Below are positions 10,258 to 22,445 of a DNA stretch of 64,000 nucleotides, piece after piece. The stretch covers positions 37,090,650 to 37,154,649 of the forward strand of contig NC_063452.1 in assembly GCF_020379485.1 (NCBI RefSeq), read 5' to 3'. The stretch's first letter is position 1. Each line of letters starts with the position of its first letter. A program made the position numbers and the translations under genes. The stretch is from Brassica napus. Taxonomy: Eukaryota > Streptophyta > Magnoliopsida > Brassicales > Brassicaceae. Under the pieces are notes generated by a model. It did no database searches, was not told where the DNA came from, and was given only the letters and a program-made list of their open reading frames with translations.

Positions 10258-11367
10258 TAACTGGAACCGGAATCATCGGGGACAGACGATCCCCCGACTT
10301 GATCCGCCAAATCAACTGAGACTTGAGGAAGATCAAGCTCGGAGATCGACCAATCCGGCACGTCGGGTGAAGGGACGAGATCCTCACAATCTCCTTCCAT
10401 CTTCTTTAAACGAGCAAGCTCTGCGTCCTCAGTCAGGCCCCCATCCTTGAGCTCGTTCAGAAGATCGATGTTGGCGATCACTTCTTAAAGCTGGATCTCA
10501 GGCGACACTTCCTTCTTCTTGCTCGTCCATTTATCCTTCAAGGACTCAAGGATTTCCCGGTACCGGGTTGCAATAGCACGACTAGCAATACGGGAAGCGC
10601 GACGAATGTCCCGATCTCTCTCGATCTCGAGCGCCGCGATTCTTTCCTTTTGAGCAACCATCTGGGTCATAAGAGCCTTATTCTCCAGGTGAATTCTCCT
10701 CCAATTTCAGTCAAAGCCTCGATCTTTTCGGCATCCTTCTTCCCTTCTCGCTTGGTGGCTTCGAGCTCCTTCGAAAGCCTCTTGATCTCGGAACCGATAC
10801 TCTCGATCTCTTTGTCATTCCGAGAAGCCACGACCTAATCTTCCATCACCACAACGTATTCGTTAAAAGATTCCATCACCTGAGAAGAAGTCGAAATAAG
10901 CGAGCGAATACCTCGAAGGAAGTTGTCAAGGAAAATAAGGCAAGAGACAAACCTTAGACGATCAACCTTGGCGTAGGCTTGCTTCTCGGCTGAGGAAGCA
11001 AGAGATGGGAGACGGCAACCTGCAGACCTCATACGACCAGCGAGGGAAATTAGGTCACTTTGGGCCGCAAACAAAGAACCATCTCCCTCAGGAATGAACC
11101 TAGGACGAGATGAACCGGCAAGGCACCCTCCGACGATCGGCGTCGTTTGCGAGTCGCCACAATGGTCTCGTCTTCCGAGCCAGGACTCAACGAGACAGGA
11201 GGCCTCCTCTCTCCTAAAACATTTCATCGTCAGAGTCGTGAATCAAGATCAAGGGAGATTTTCCAGAAGATCAGCCCCTTGATGCAGACCCGGAAGTGCG
11301 GAACGATGACCTCCTCACAATCTGTCTAGTTAATCGATCTGAAGACTGGGTCTGAACAGAAGGAGTA

Positions 11368-11372
11368 GCTAT
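11368..11372. repeat. left TSD (GCTAT) of the nested solo LTR
   Basis: GCTAT directly precedes the LTR start at 11373 and is repeated at 22441-22445 directly after its end. Confidence 0.85.
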
Positions 11373-12329
11373 TATAACACCCCCGAACCGTTCTAGGCAT
11401 AGGTCGAACCACCGGCCAACATTCAAACAAGAACATGACCGACGGCCCGACCGTCTACCAAGGTTCGGGAGCGCTACAAGACGGGTTAACGGGCGCTCCG
11501 GCCAAGGTCACAAAAAGTGCAATTCATGACTAGGCCAGCCCGCCCACTAACACGTCCCGTCAGGTCAAAGCCTAAGGCTTCTCAACCCGTACCTCAACCT
11601 GACGTTGTGTTAGCTCGGACAAGCTAATATCAGAAACAACAAGGCATTTCTACAAAACGTCGATTTTATTTATCTTATATAATATCTGGTTCACAACACA
11701 CAAAATATTATACAAGTAGTGGCATGCCAAGCGAGAAAAAGTACATACTTATAGTCTGAAAGCGTCTTAAGCAAAAAGATGCAAATCTACATCAGCCAGC
11801 CTAGCTTCCCGCGACCTCTAAAAGTTCACTACTGGCCACCTGAAACAACAACGAGTGAGGAGTGAGTAATCTAGCATTACTCAGCGAGTTACAATCCCCA
11901 ACTAACAAATACAACCCCTCGCTATCCCACCCCAAATAATCTAAAGCGAGAGGTTCACCTAACCACAAGTCAACCCAATTCAATGAATAATAGTAAGCAA
12001 TATCAGAAATACGCAGCAGGATAGTAAGATAGATAACTAGCATTATCCTAGCTCACAACCAAACTCAACTTCGAAATAAATTAGGGTTTAACGACCCAAA
12101 ACACGATATAATATATATAACTAACTCGGGGCCCTGTGACGTTAGGTTCCTTCTTCACTATCGGCTATATACTATCTCCCTACCACAAAGGCCGGAAGAA
12201 GGAACTTTCAACCGACCGCGGCCCACAGTCCTTCAGGTCACCGCGAGACAGCCCACAATCCTTCGGGTCACTGCCACATTACACCGTCGTATAATACTCA
12301 TCCATAGGACATGACCCCGTTCGTCTGAG

Positions 12330-13971
12330 AGTTGGGGTCAAAATCGGTCACGACAGAATCAATTTCTGAAAGTCCCTAAAAATCGGTATGAACGTTCTTA
12401 CGAAAAATATATCTTTGGAAAAGATTTATTCTTACGAAGAGCCCTGCAAAAGAAACACGAAACATCGGACAAAAGCCCAAAAAGGGTCGCACGATCGCTA
12501 CGTAGAGACCGAGCTCGAGCTAATCTCGATCGCCACGTAGCGACCGAGCACACGTCCCGCTCGGTCGCTACATAGCAACCGAGCTCGAGCCAAGCGCGGT
12601 CGTTACGTAGCGACCGAGCGTCCGTCCCGCCCGGTCGCTACGTAGCCACCAAGCTCGAGCCAAGCTTGGTTGCTACGTAGCGACTGAGCACACGTCCCGC
12701 TCGATCGCTACGTAGCGACCGAGCTCGAGCCAAGCTCGGTCGCTACGTAGATCTCGGTCGCTACATAGTGACCGACCGTCCGTCCCGCTCAGTCGCTACA
12801 TAGTGACCGAGCTCGAGCCAAGCTCGGTTGCTACGTAGCGACCGAGCGTCCATCCCGCTCGATCGCTACGTAGAGCTCAAGCCAAGCTCGGTCGCTACGT
12901 AGCGACCGAGCGTCCGTCCCGCTCGCTCGCTACGTAGCGAGCGAGCGTGCGTTCCGTTCGGTCGCTACGTAGCGACCGAGCTCTTCCGAAACGTCGATAC
13001 GACATGAATCCATGCATTCTCGTCTACCCTTCGATGCTGTCTCCCGAAGACCGTAGCGAACCCATTTCATGTTTTTGCCATTCGAAGTCATCAATCAAAA
13101 TTTACGATAAAAACCGCGGAAAGTTCATTTTTTCGAAAGAAGTCGTAATAAACGCTTCAAGTCGAAAGACGGCCCAAAGGGACCTAAGGCATGACTCGAA
13201 GCCCACCTTATGATTTCTTAACCAGCAGCCCGTAAACAAGTCGAAAGCTTGGTTCGCAAGAAAAGATAAATGTCAAGTTTCCGAAGATAAATACGAAATT
13301 TTGAAGATAATTACGAAGATCGGGAAAAATGGAATATCTCCATTTTTAGGCTATGACGGCTTAAGGGCAGAAGGGGAAAAGCGTAAACCGACCTAGGAAC
13401 GAGTATATAAGGAGTCCTAGGCGAGAGGCATGAGGGAAAACTTTTTAGACTCAGAACTCTCGGCACTTAGAAACTCTGAGGCATTATTCTTGACATGCTC
13501 TGTTTCCATGACTGGCACCCAATTACCAGACGAACGTGCACAAGCAGTTCAATCTCTTGGTTCACTCTTGAACTACGTTCGGCTTGATCCTCGAAAGGGG
13601 TATGTAGGCAGCCTTTCATAAGGTTCAGTCCGAAATCAATCAAAAACCTTTTCTGTATTTTCTTCGTCTTTTGTTATCGAGCTGCGAGTCAACTAGGTTT
13701 GAGCTTTTAGGCCGCTAGAACTAGGTAACTCGCTGACAGCCTTTGCGGCCAAAGCATTTATGATCTCTTGTAATGATCGCAACGCTCTCACGCGGACTTG
13801 AAATAAGATCTACTGTTTTCTCTAAACTCGTTTGTTATCTTTTTATGATTTCCGCATATATTTGGTCACTTGCCGTTGGCTCTCGCAGAGATCCGGGACC
13901 TCTGGGAAATTTGGGTTTTCCTAGTTTCCTAATTTTAACTTAAATCGACAGTGCGAATTTCGGTTCCCACA
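12330..13971 (+). mobile_element. 5' LTR of the LARD-like element
   Basis: 1642 bp, starting AGTTGGGGTCAAAATCGG (the 3' LTR has TGTTGGGG, so the first T is mutated to A) and ending CGGTTCCCACA. It contains the palindrome array (12487-12985), a TATA-like 'GAGTATATAAGGAG' at about 13400, and a 'CTTGATCCTCGAAAGGGG' plus TATGTAGGCAGCC motif near 13585-13612. It is about 330 bp longer than the 3' LTR because of extra array units. Confidence 0.88.
12487..12985. repeat. 35-bp tandem array of a perfect palindrome
   Basis: About 13-14 units centred on GCTACGTAGC; the best copies extend to the 20-bp perfect palindrome CGGTCGCTACGTAGCGACCG. Measured centres at 12602, 12637, 12672 and 12707 give a period of 35 bp. 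Spacers alternate between GAGCTCGAGCCAAGC and GAGCGTCCGTCCCGC types. Many imperfect units differ by CG-to-CA or TG changes, as expected from decay of methylated CpG. Confidence 0.92.
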
Positions 13972-13974
13972 GTT

Positions 13975-13992
13975 TGGCGCTAGAAGGAGGGG
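13975..13992 (+). other. primer-binding site of the LARD-like element
   Basis: TGGCGCTAGAAGGAGGGG begins three bases after the 5' LTR. It differs from the PBS of the Tat-like element. I could not assign the tRNA. Confidence 0.65.
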
Positions 13993-14399
13993 AGGTACGG
14001 ATTACTCTAACTCATAGCCGCAAAACGCTTGATCAAAACAGTGTCTGAAAATACGAAAGAGAAAATCGCAGTTCGCAACAACGTTGGTAAGAAAACTCCA
14101 GCCGCCACTGCGCCTATGGCCAACGCCTATGCAAACGCCACAGTTCTTGAGAAAATCGAAAACCTTGCTGCAACTTTTCGCCACTGGAAGTGCAATGAAA
14201 CGAGCTTACGATTTCTCTTTTTAAACATAAAGGGAAACGATAAATCTTATCAAACCCCGTAAGTTTGGCTCATTACCGAACAAAAGAAATCTCAATGCGT
14301 AAGGGTTTTACCAAAACACGTTTTCCGAAAACATTTCGGAAGGGCAAAACTTGTTCTTCCAAAAACCGCAGAAAACCCCTAGGTTAATCGCGGAAAAAA

Positions 14400-14690
14400 G
14401 AAGCGCAACAAATCGATTACACAGCTCGGTTGCTACGTAGCGACTGAGCAAGCACACGGCTCGGTTGCTACGTAGCGACCAAGCTCAAGCCAAGCTCAAT
14501 CGCTACGTAGCGACCGAACACGCACAAAGCTCGGTCGCGACGTAGCGACCGAGCTCCAACCAAGCTCGGTAGCTACGTAGCGACCGAGCATGCACACAGC
14601 TCGGTCGCTACGTAGCGACCGTGCACGCACACGTTAGCGACCGAGCACGCACACAGTAGCGACCGAAGCCAACTCTCCACTCGCTACGTA
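14400..14690. repeat. internal copies of the CGCTACGTAGCG palindrome
   Basis: Seven or so units of the same palindrome as the LTR array, with AGCACGCACACAGCTC-type spacers instead of the LTR spacers. This shows the motif spread within the element on different spacer backgrounds. Confidence 0.85.
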
Positions 14691-15570
14691 GCGACCTGTC
14701 AGGCCTAAAAAGGGTCTTCCTTTGCGTTCTCTTTTGAATCCTCATCGTAACGCTTTTTGTTTCGTCTCAACCGGAGTTTCCGTTGAGATTTTACGACGAA
14801 AACAAGCAGGACTCTTCTTCGCTTGCTTCCACTCGCTACGTAGCGACCTGTCAGACTTACACTCGCTATGTATCGACCTGTCAGGCCTAAAAAGGGTCCT
14901 CCTTTGCGTTCTCTTTTGAATCCTCATCGTAACGCTTTTCGTTTCGTCTCAATCGGAGTTTCCGTTGAGATTTTACGACGAAAACAAGCAGGACTCTTCT
15001 TGGCTTGCATCCACTCGCTACATAGCGACCTGTCAGACTTCCACTCGCTTTATAGCGACCTGTCAGGCCTAAAAAGGGTCCTTCTTTGCGTTCTTTTTTG
15101 AATCCTCATCGTAACGCTTTTCGTTTCGTCTCAATCGGAGTTTCCGTTGAGATTTTACGACGAAAACAAGCAGGACTCTTCTTGGCTTTCTTCCACTCGC
15201 TACGTTGCGACCTGTCAGACCTCCACTCGCTATATAGCGACCTGTCAGGCCTCAGAAAAGTCCTCCTTTGCGTTCTCTTTTGAATCCTCATCGAAACGCT
15301 TTTCGTTTCGTCACAATCGGAGTTTCCGTTGAGATTTTACGTCGAAAACAAGTAGGACTCTTCTTGGCTTACTTCTACTCGCTACATAGCGACCTGTCAG
15401 ACCTCCAGCTCGCTACATAGCGACCTGTCAGGCCTTAAAAAGCTCCTCCTTTGTGTTATCTTTTGAATCCCGATCGAAATGTTTTTCGTTTCGTCTCAAT
15501 CGGAGTTTCCGTTGAGATTTTACGACGAAAACAAGTAAGACTCGTCTAAACTCCTTCGCTTGCTCCTACT
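14690..15570 (+). repeat. ~182-bp tandem repeat, five copies
   Basis: The block 'GGCCTAAAAAGGGTCCTCC' recurs near 14702, 14883, 15067, 15247 and 15431. Each unit also has 'GTTCTCTTTTGAATCC', 'CGGAGTTTCCGTTGAGATT' and two half-palindromes of the type CGCTACATAGCGACCTGTCAG. The apparent open frames here are repeats of one another and are not genes. Confidence 0.92.
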
Positions 15571-18500
15571 CGCCCTTACCTCCATCTTTGTGTTCTCCTT
15601 CAATTCTCGATCGAAACGTCTATTGTTTCATCTCGATTGGAGTTACCATTGAAACTTTACGATAAAAAAAAAAAAAAAACCCGCAAAGACTAGTTTTCTC
15701 GCGTGTATTCATATTAATCGTATAATACGGCAACGGTTAACTTAACACCTTAGCCGCCTCAACTATACGATTACGTTGAACCTTTTTATTGACTTCGTAT
15801 CAGTCAAGTTCGGAAGATAAATGTCAAGTTTCAAAGGATAAACACTAATATCAAAAAAGGCGAACATACACAAGAAGAGGAAGGGGAAATGAGCAAGCAA
15901 AACTGAGAAAAGACAAAACTGCATCTTCGAGGGAACTAAGGTATTTGCGACTTGAAATTTTTGAAATCAGACTTGGAGTTTTCGTAGGAAATTACTAAGA
16001 AATAAAAACGCCTTTGAGACTGCCATAGAACTTTAAGGAACGTAAAACCTAGGTGGATAGTCTAGCGAACTAAGTCTTAGGTGATTTTTCCTGTCTCGAT
16101 ATATAGTCCCATAACTGTTCATCCAGATCTTGCAAACCGATCTAAACTCTCCGAAAATTGAGAAATGATCGCCATGCATATCAAGCTCGCTTCCTAAGGA
16201 GAGAAAAACTAGAGACATGAACGTCGTCTTAAAACCGATTCGTTTCTGGCAATTCTCTCGGAGCTGACATATTCCAAGTCTTCAACCTGGAAACAACCAA
16301 ATCACAGTCCAAGCGTCGTCTTCAAACCGACTCGGACTGTCGATCATTCTATTCCTCGAGAAAAAAGGGACGGAGTAGGTGCGTATACTATACTCGTATA
16401 CTCCCATACTTCAAAAACATATTCAAACAATGCGATGTCTCGTCAAGATCAAGAAAACGCTTTCAACAAGAAAACGCTTTTGACAAAGCAAACTCTCGTA
16501 GAAATATGAGGAAAAATATTCATACAATGCGATGTCTCGTCAAGATCATCCTAAAAGCAAACAACAATCTGAGATTCGTCTAAACGCTAGGAACTGATCC
16601 AAACCATGTTGGAAAAATTCCCAAAGACTGTACAGTATCTATCATCGCAATCATTCGTTTAGAAAACCTCTGCCAAACTTCAGAATGAAAGTCGATGATT
16701 TTCTGAAGTCACAAAGATATTTTCCGATTTGATAAAACGAGTTTCGCATAAGAATCATTATACGAGAACTCTTTAGGCATCAAAGCATCACTCTCATTTT
16801 CCGTTGAACCAACCGACTCACGGAAAAACATCAAAAACATTTGCGACAAAGCAAAATCAAGAACAAAAGTAACAGAAAATACGACAAAGAGAACACGTCC
16901 TCCCCGCTCGTCGACTAAGTCTATCTCTGTTTAACTGATTCATTCAAGAAACCTGCAAAAATGTTTCGCGACTAGATCTCGGTGAAATAACCTTTGGTAA
17001 AACTCCATGAGTGACTCAGAGAAACTTTCACCGAAGAATAAAAACAAAAGCGAAAACGTTTCTCAAAAATCTGCGGAAACATCGTTATTTTGACATCTCC
17101 ATATGTCGCGTCAATTTAATAAATTCGTAAAAACCGGTCGCCCGTTACTTACGCAAAAAATCCTTCGTATAATCAGATCATGTCATACGAAGTAACTTTC
17201 GAAAGTAAACGTAACAAGTTTTACGAAAAAGTACTTTCCTTATAGCAAAAATCCAAGCTGTATGATCCGACATTGGACGACCAATATAAACTTTACTTCC
17301 TCGCATCACGATCTGAAAGGTCTCATTCGTTAGCCCTGCGACTCACTGGCATCCGCTCTCATTCCGCTTGGTCACGTCCGAGCAGGAAATCACCCCACAA
17401 CTGACTCCGCACGGGCTCTGTATCGAGCTTCTTAGGCTTTATCTCCCTCGGAAACAAAGGAAACAACTTCCATACGAATAAAGGAAACATTATACGAAAC
17501 TTTCATCGTATAAATTAACCCTAAAGTGGAAAAACGTTTTCTACCACCATGGGCATACTCGGCCTATCAATCTCGATAAACGCCATTCGTCACTCGCCCA
17601 ATTACGCCTTTCCTTCGAAGCCGAACTAGGTTACAGCATCCCCTTTAAGGACGATTCTAACCGATTTGACCTTATTGACAGCACGAAAGTGTCATGGTCT
17701 AATCCTTTGGCAACAACATCCTTGGCTATAAAGCTGAGCACAACCTTCATGCAAAGCCAAAACAATTTAGCGACCACCGCTCCAATAACTTGACGGCTAA
17801 ACGGTAATCCGAAATTTGTCTTGAAACGCCAAGTAACGATTACACAAACAATTATTGTACCACCCAAAAACGGGAATCATACGGTAAATTTCGTCATAAC
17901 AAAACTCAGTCCTAACAACCAAACAGTTAACGGAAAGGATCCACTTGTCAAAAATCGACCAAGTTCCATATACTACGATTCACTTTAAGCCCGCTGTGTT
18001 TTACTCGTAAACTGCGGCATGTAAGGAAAACTCGTAACAGAGCTCCTATAGCTATACGGAACATCCTCAAATAGACACGAAAGAAATTTCGGAAGGCCAA
18101 CACCACACAAAGCACAGTATAGGATGATGCCTCTTTCCGGGGACAAATTTACGCGACCCCTTGGTCTTAACTCCTCGATCGCAAATCAAATCCAAACAGG
18201 AACAACAATTCTGGCTGCGAACATCCATAGTCAAACCAGAATGTTTCCCAAACGCAGGGCTAAGACTAATCCCTTGCAACATCGCGAAACATCTACAAGC
18301 CCGCGAACATTTCAAGCACGAAACGCGGCATACGAAAGAATAACAAATCTTCAGCGTCGCGAGACGTCGCAGACGCCTGAAGATTCGTTCTTCGAAGAAA
18401 TTTCCTTCCTCGATAAAAACACTTTCTTGGAAGACCAGACAGTCATACGCACTAACATCTTCTCAAAACATATCCTTCATGAAGACTCGAAACAGTAATT

Positions 18501-19346
18501 TTAACCATTAAGTTTGTTGCTGATCACAACAAACTCTTAACGTCCTAAACAGACTTAGCCATCTCGTAGAGATGACTCTCGTACATCCGACACAAGGATA
18601 ATAGCGGTATAAAAGAAACCCAATTTTTTTGGTCAGCACTTCCAGGAGGCTTAAAAATTGTCCTTGGAGAGATTCTCGGTTCCAACCATACAAGTCGTAT
18701 AAGCCAAGAACCTATCGCGGACTTTAAATAGGTATGGAATTAGGATGAAACTGAAACGGGATACGTAACTCGAATTAGTCATCGCACCCTCTAAAACCAG
18801 GAGTAAAACTAGGTCTTGCCCTAAACCCAGCGCACTGGTCTCTAACATCTCTAGGTATAGTATCAAAAACCTTGATACGAGATCACAAAATTTGTCTCTT
18901 TGCCAATATTCGAGCGTCTTCAGAAATCCCGCAAGTTTACACACTACGGAAAACTCTCGAAACAGATCACGGATATAGCAGTTCACACAGAGTTAGATTA
19001 CGAGATGACAACTCGTTCTCTTCCTTCTACACCCATATAAAATGCCATCGGCAGCAACACGCCTGATAACCTCTACATAAAAACCAGACCGTAAAGGTCT
19101 CGCTGGAAAACTAGTCATACAAACCTTAACTCCAAGACGAACTACGAAAGGCTTGATCCCTTCAACAAGGGTACGTAGGCAGCCGTCATAAGGCGCAGTC
19201 CCAATCTTATTGCGTTCTACTTTTAGAAGAGCGAGAAGACCACTTACCACAGACCTTTTCGACCATAAATTCCGCCTAACTCACCTAACTTGCCTAACTT
19301 GCCAAGCCACACGCTAGAACCTCACGCTCGAAGCTCATGGTTCTAA

Positions 19347-19362
19347 CAAGCTGGGGGCTAAC
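19347..19362 (+). other. polypurine tract of the LARD-like element
   Basis: ACAAGCTGGGGGCTAA lies directly before the 3' LTR start (TGTTGGGG at 19363), the expected plus-strand priming site. Confidence 0.7.
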
Positions 19363-20672
19363 TGTTGGGGTCAAAATCGGTCACGACGGAATCAATGTAT
19401 GAAAGTCCGTAAAAATCGGCATGAACGTTTTTACGAAAAATAAATCTTCCGAAATCCGTAAAAATCGGCATAAATGTCTGAAAGTCCGTAAAAATCGGCA
19501 TGAATGTCTGAAAGTCCGTAAAAATCGGCATGAGCGTCCGTCCCGCTCGGCCGCTACGTAGCGACCGAGCGTCCATCCCGCTCGGTCGCTACGTAGCGAC
19601 CGAGCGTCCGTCCCGCTCGGTCGCTACGAAGCGAACGAGCGTGCGTTCCGTTCGGTCGCTACGTAGCGACCGAGCTCTTCCGAAACGTCGATACGACACG
19701 AATCCATGCATTCTCGTCTACCCTTCGATGCTGTCTCCCGAAGACCGTAGCAAACCCATTTCATGTTTTCCACCATTCGAAGTCATCAATCAAACTTTAC
19801 GATAAAAACCGCGGAAAGTTTGTTTTATCGAAAGAAGTCGTAATAAACACTTCAAGTCGAAAGACGGCCCAAAGGGACCTAAGGCATGACTCGAAGCCCA
19901 CCTTACGATTTCTTAACCAGCTGCCCGTAAATCGTGGGACGGTTTACGCTTGGTTTGCAAGGAAAGATAAATGTCAAGTTTCCGCAGATAAATACGAAAT
20001 TTTGAAGATAATTACGAAGATCGGGAAAAATGGAATATCTCCATTTTTAGGCTATGACGGCTTAAGGGCAGAAGGGAAAAAGTGTAAACCGACCTAGAAG
20101 CGAGTATATAAGGAGTCCTAGGCGAGAGGCATGAGAGACAACTTTTTAGACTCAGAACTCTCGGCACTTAGAAACTCTGAGGCATTATTCTCGACATGCT
20201 CTGTTTCCATGACTGGCACCTGATTACCAGACGAACGTGCACAAGCAGTTCGATCTCTTAGTTCACTCTTGAACTACGTTCGGCTTGATCCTCGAAAGGG
20301 GTACGTAGGCAGCCTTTCATAAGGTTCAGTCCGAAATCAATCAAAAACTTTTTCTGTATTTTCTTCGTCTTTTGTTATCGAGCTGTGGGTCAACTAGGTT
20401 TGAGCTTTTAGGCCGCTAGAACTAGGTAACTCGCTGACAGCCTTTTCGGCCAAAGCTTTTATGATCTCTTGTAATGATCGCAACGCTCTCACGCGGACTC
20501 AAAATAAGATCTATTGTTTTCTCTAAACTCGTTTGTTATCTTTTCATGATTTCCGCATATATTTGGTCACTTGCCGTTGGCTCTCGCAGAGATCCGGGAC
20601 CTCTGGGAAATTAGGGTTTTCCTAGTTTCCTAATTTTAACTTAAATCGACAGTGCGAATTTCGGTTCCCACA
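19363..20672 (+). mobile_element. 3' LTR of the LARD-like element
   Basis: 1310 bp, TGTTGGGGTC...TTCCCACA, nearly identical to the 5' LTR outside the array. Its palindrome array is short (19540-19675, about four units) and is preceded by a three-copy duplication of 'GTCTGAAAGTCCGTAAAAAT' (about 19395-19530) not seen in the 5' LTR. Followed by TSD CTGAG. Confidence 0.88.
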
Positions 20673-21544
20673 CTGAGTCTTCCCGATCCAGCGGATAAGG
20701 GGTTTCCTTAAACCTGCTGGGTACGAGGTCTGAAGGAACACTAACTCACCCCTAATATGCATAGCATTGTGGGTTACACAAATGTTGTCGGCCAAAATAT
20801 AACCAATACTAAACCCGGTAATATAACCAAGGTTTCAAGTAACAATCACAACACAATCAACCACGTTCCAGAATCTAGAATAAAGACTAATTCCAGAATA
20901 CCTAACTATCCACAACTTAGCGATATCATATAAGCATTCAGCATTCGCTAACTAACCAATCAACCTAACCATTAGCATGCTACTACGGTTCTTAAGCAAT
21001 AACAAGTATGTTATTACCTCAATCAACATAACCTCAACTATTAACTAATCAAACCGTTACTCAGTTAGACCCGGTCTCCTGCCATGATCCAACTTCCAAG
21101 TAACGGGAACCTACATGAAAACAACTCAGCAATCAACTGATCATAACTCACAGTTTTTGGTTGACGGTGGCCTTGACCCCAAACCCGACTTCTGCGATCC
21201 GAACCCTTTCTCGACCTTCTCAAGCAGACCCACGTCCAGACTGGTCTTGAACTGGTCTTCACTAGATCTGATCTCTCTTCACTTGAACAGAACCTTCTCT
21301 AGGTGCTGACTCCAAATCAGCAGAGTAACTTTCTCGAAAACTGCCTAAATCGCTCAAAAACTATCGAAACTCGATCTTTCTCTCTTTGCTTTCTCTCTCA
21401 CGTTTTAAACTGACTTTGCATTTATCTGGATGTGTTGAAATGAGAGGGGCTCATGGGCTATTTATAGGAATCAGCAACCAATCAGAAACAAGCCGTGTGG
21501 TAGCCCGTGTGTCGCTTCGCATGGCTCCGGACGCATGCGCAGCG

Positions 21545-21720
21545 GCACCTCGTCCTCCACTTGTCTTTCAGCATGGCCTGCCCACATGAAAGGTGACACC
21601 ACGCCCTCTACCTGTCTGGATGAATGGCCTGGCTCCATGCAAGGAGACACCACGTCCCCCACATGTCAGACTGCATGCTTCGGTTGCATGCATCGCGACA
21701 TCTCGTGCTTGGCCGTTCCA
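21545..21720. repeat. ~60-bp degenerate tandem repeat in the solo LTR
   Basis: Three imperfect units sharing 'GACACCACG', CC(A/T)C(A/C)TGTC and 'GCATG'. The translated frames show the same repetition and do not look like a protein. Confidence 0.65.
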
Positions 21721-22185
21721 CCTCGTGCTTCTATGTGTTACTTCGCATGCTGTGATCATTTTTACTGCAACACCTCATGCTTCCCTTGCCACATACTATG
21801 CCAGGAAGTTGGCACCACGTCCTGATCTCATAGATCAAGCCACCTCGAGCTTCTCGGTCCATTCGTCCAATTTCGGCCTTTCCGGTGAATTTTTCGTCCC
21901 ACGATCAATCCCAATATTTTTTGAAGCCCGTTCTGATGATCTGATTATTTTTAATAAACTCCAAATAAATCCTGACCTGACGGAAAAATATTTCCCGAGC
22001 CTCCGGCTTCCCCGAAAAATTCATAATACCGAAATTAGGGTTTCCGGCCAACTTCGGGTTTTCCCGTCATGCTTTGATCCCATCCTGCTTACTTCCCGTC
22101 CTGCTTGGATTCATCCTGCTTCAAACTTATGATGTCTCTGAATTAATATTCCGCTGATACAAAGTTTCGTGGATTACTTCGTGGT

Positions 22186-22262
22186 TAAGAAACGTCGTTC
22201 TTCTAAAACGTCGAGCTTCTAAAACGTCATTCTTCTAAAAATGTTTTGCTTCCAAAACGTTC
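22186..22262. repeat. short repeat of TTCTAAAACGTC type
   Basis: Four near copies of an approximately 17-20 bp unit (AACGTCGTTCTTCTAAAACG) in the right part of the solo LTR. Confidence 0.7.
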
Positions 22263-22440
22263 GTCTGATCAATCTAAGACATCTTTTAACTATGTTCAAG
22301 CATCTTATTCGACTCATAGTTCACTCACGATGAATTCTTCTACCACCTCGTTCTTCGAAACCTCTCGATCGATCTGATCGCTCGCGACTCAACCACCCAA
22401 AAGATACTCGACCACCTTTTTTTTTTAAAGGGTTTCTACA

Positions 22441-22445
22441 GCTAT
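22441..22445. repeat. right TSD (GCTAT) of the solo LTR
   Basis: Matches 11368-11372. The Tat-like antisense gene resumes immediately after it. Confidence 0.85.

Larger units (their letters stand above)
13993..19346. other. non-coding internal region of the LARD-like element
   Basis: Holds palindrome motifs (14400-14690), a 182-bp tandem repeat (14690-15570), and then about 3.8 kb of diverged AT-rich sequence without a recognisable gene. Near the 3' end a 'GGCTTGATCCCTTCAACAAG' and GGTACGTAGGCAGCC motif (about 19148-19184) parallels the one in the LTR. Confidence 0.7.
12330..20672 (+). mobile_element. 8.3-kb non-autonomous LTR element (LARD-like)
   Basis: Two LTRs (12330-13971 and 19363-20672) flank a 5.4-kb internal region; 5-bp TSD CTGAG at 12325-12329 and 20673-20677. 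PBS at 13975, polypurine tract before 19363. No gag, protease, RT or integrase could be read in any frame of the internal region, so it fits a large retrotransposon derivative mobilised by another element. Short open frames inside (for example 18124-18498) are unsupported. LTR and internal region share a palindrome-rich repeat. Confidence 0.88.
11373..22440. mobile_element. solo LTR (2.7 kb) interrupted by a nested LTR element
   Basis: Starts TATAACACCCCCGAACC and ends GGGTTTCTACA, flanked by the 5-bp TSD GCTAT. The first dinucleotide is TA instead of TG. Removing the nested element (12330-20677) leaves 2720 bp with no coding capacity and no PBS or internal domain, so it is best read as a solo LTR. 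Its TGTAACACCC-like start resembles the solo LTR at 60093 (TGTAACAGCCCG), suggesting a related, possibly chromovirus-type, family. Orientation was not settled. It sits in antisense gene 1 of the Tat-like element. Confidence 0.75.

Noticed and set aside
12487..12985. Regular direct repeats with spacers, resembling a CRISPR array
   Set aside because: The 'spacers' are only two alternating related sequences, the repeat is a palindrome inside a plant LTR, and the same motif recurs in the internal region. The context is eukaryotic.
14722..15332. Several similar 60-77 codon open frames on both strands
   Set aside because: They are the 182-bp tandem repeat read repeatedly; no start context or protein features.
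18067..18498. 124-codon frame in the LARD-like internal region as a possible gag remnant
   Set aside because: No gag, zinc-knuckle or other motif, low-complexity composition, and no supporting frame on either side.
21386..22132. Cys/His/Thr-rich frames as a possible protein
   Set aside because: They follow a degenerate ~60-bp tandem repeat inside a solo LTR and have no homologous domain.
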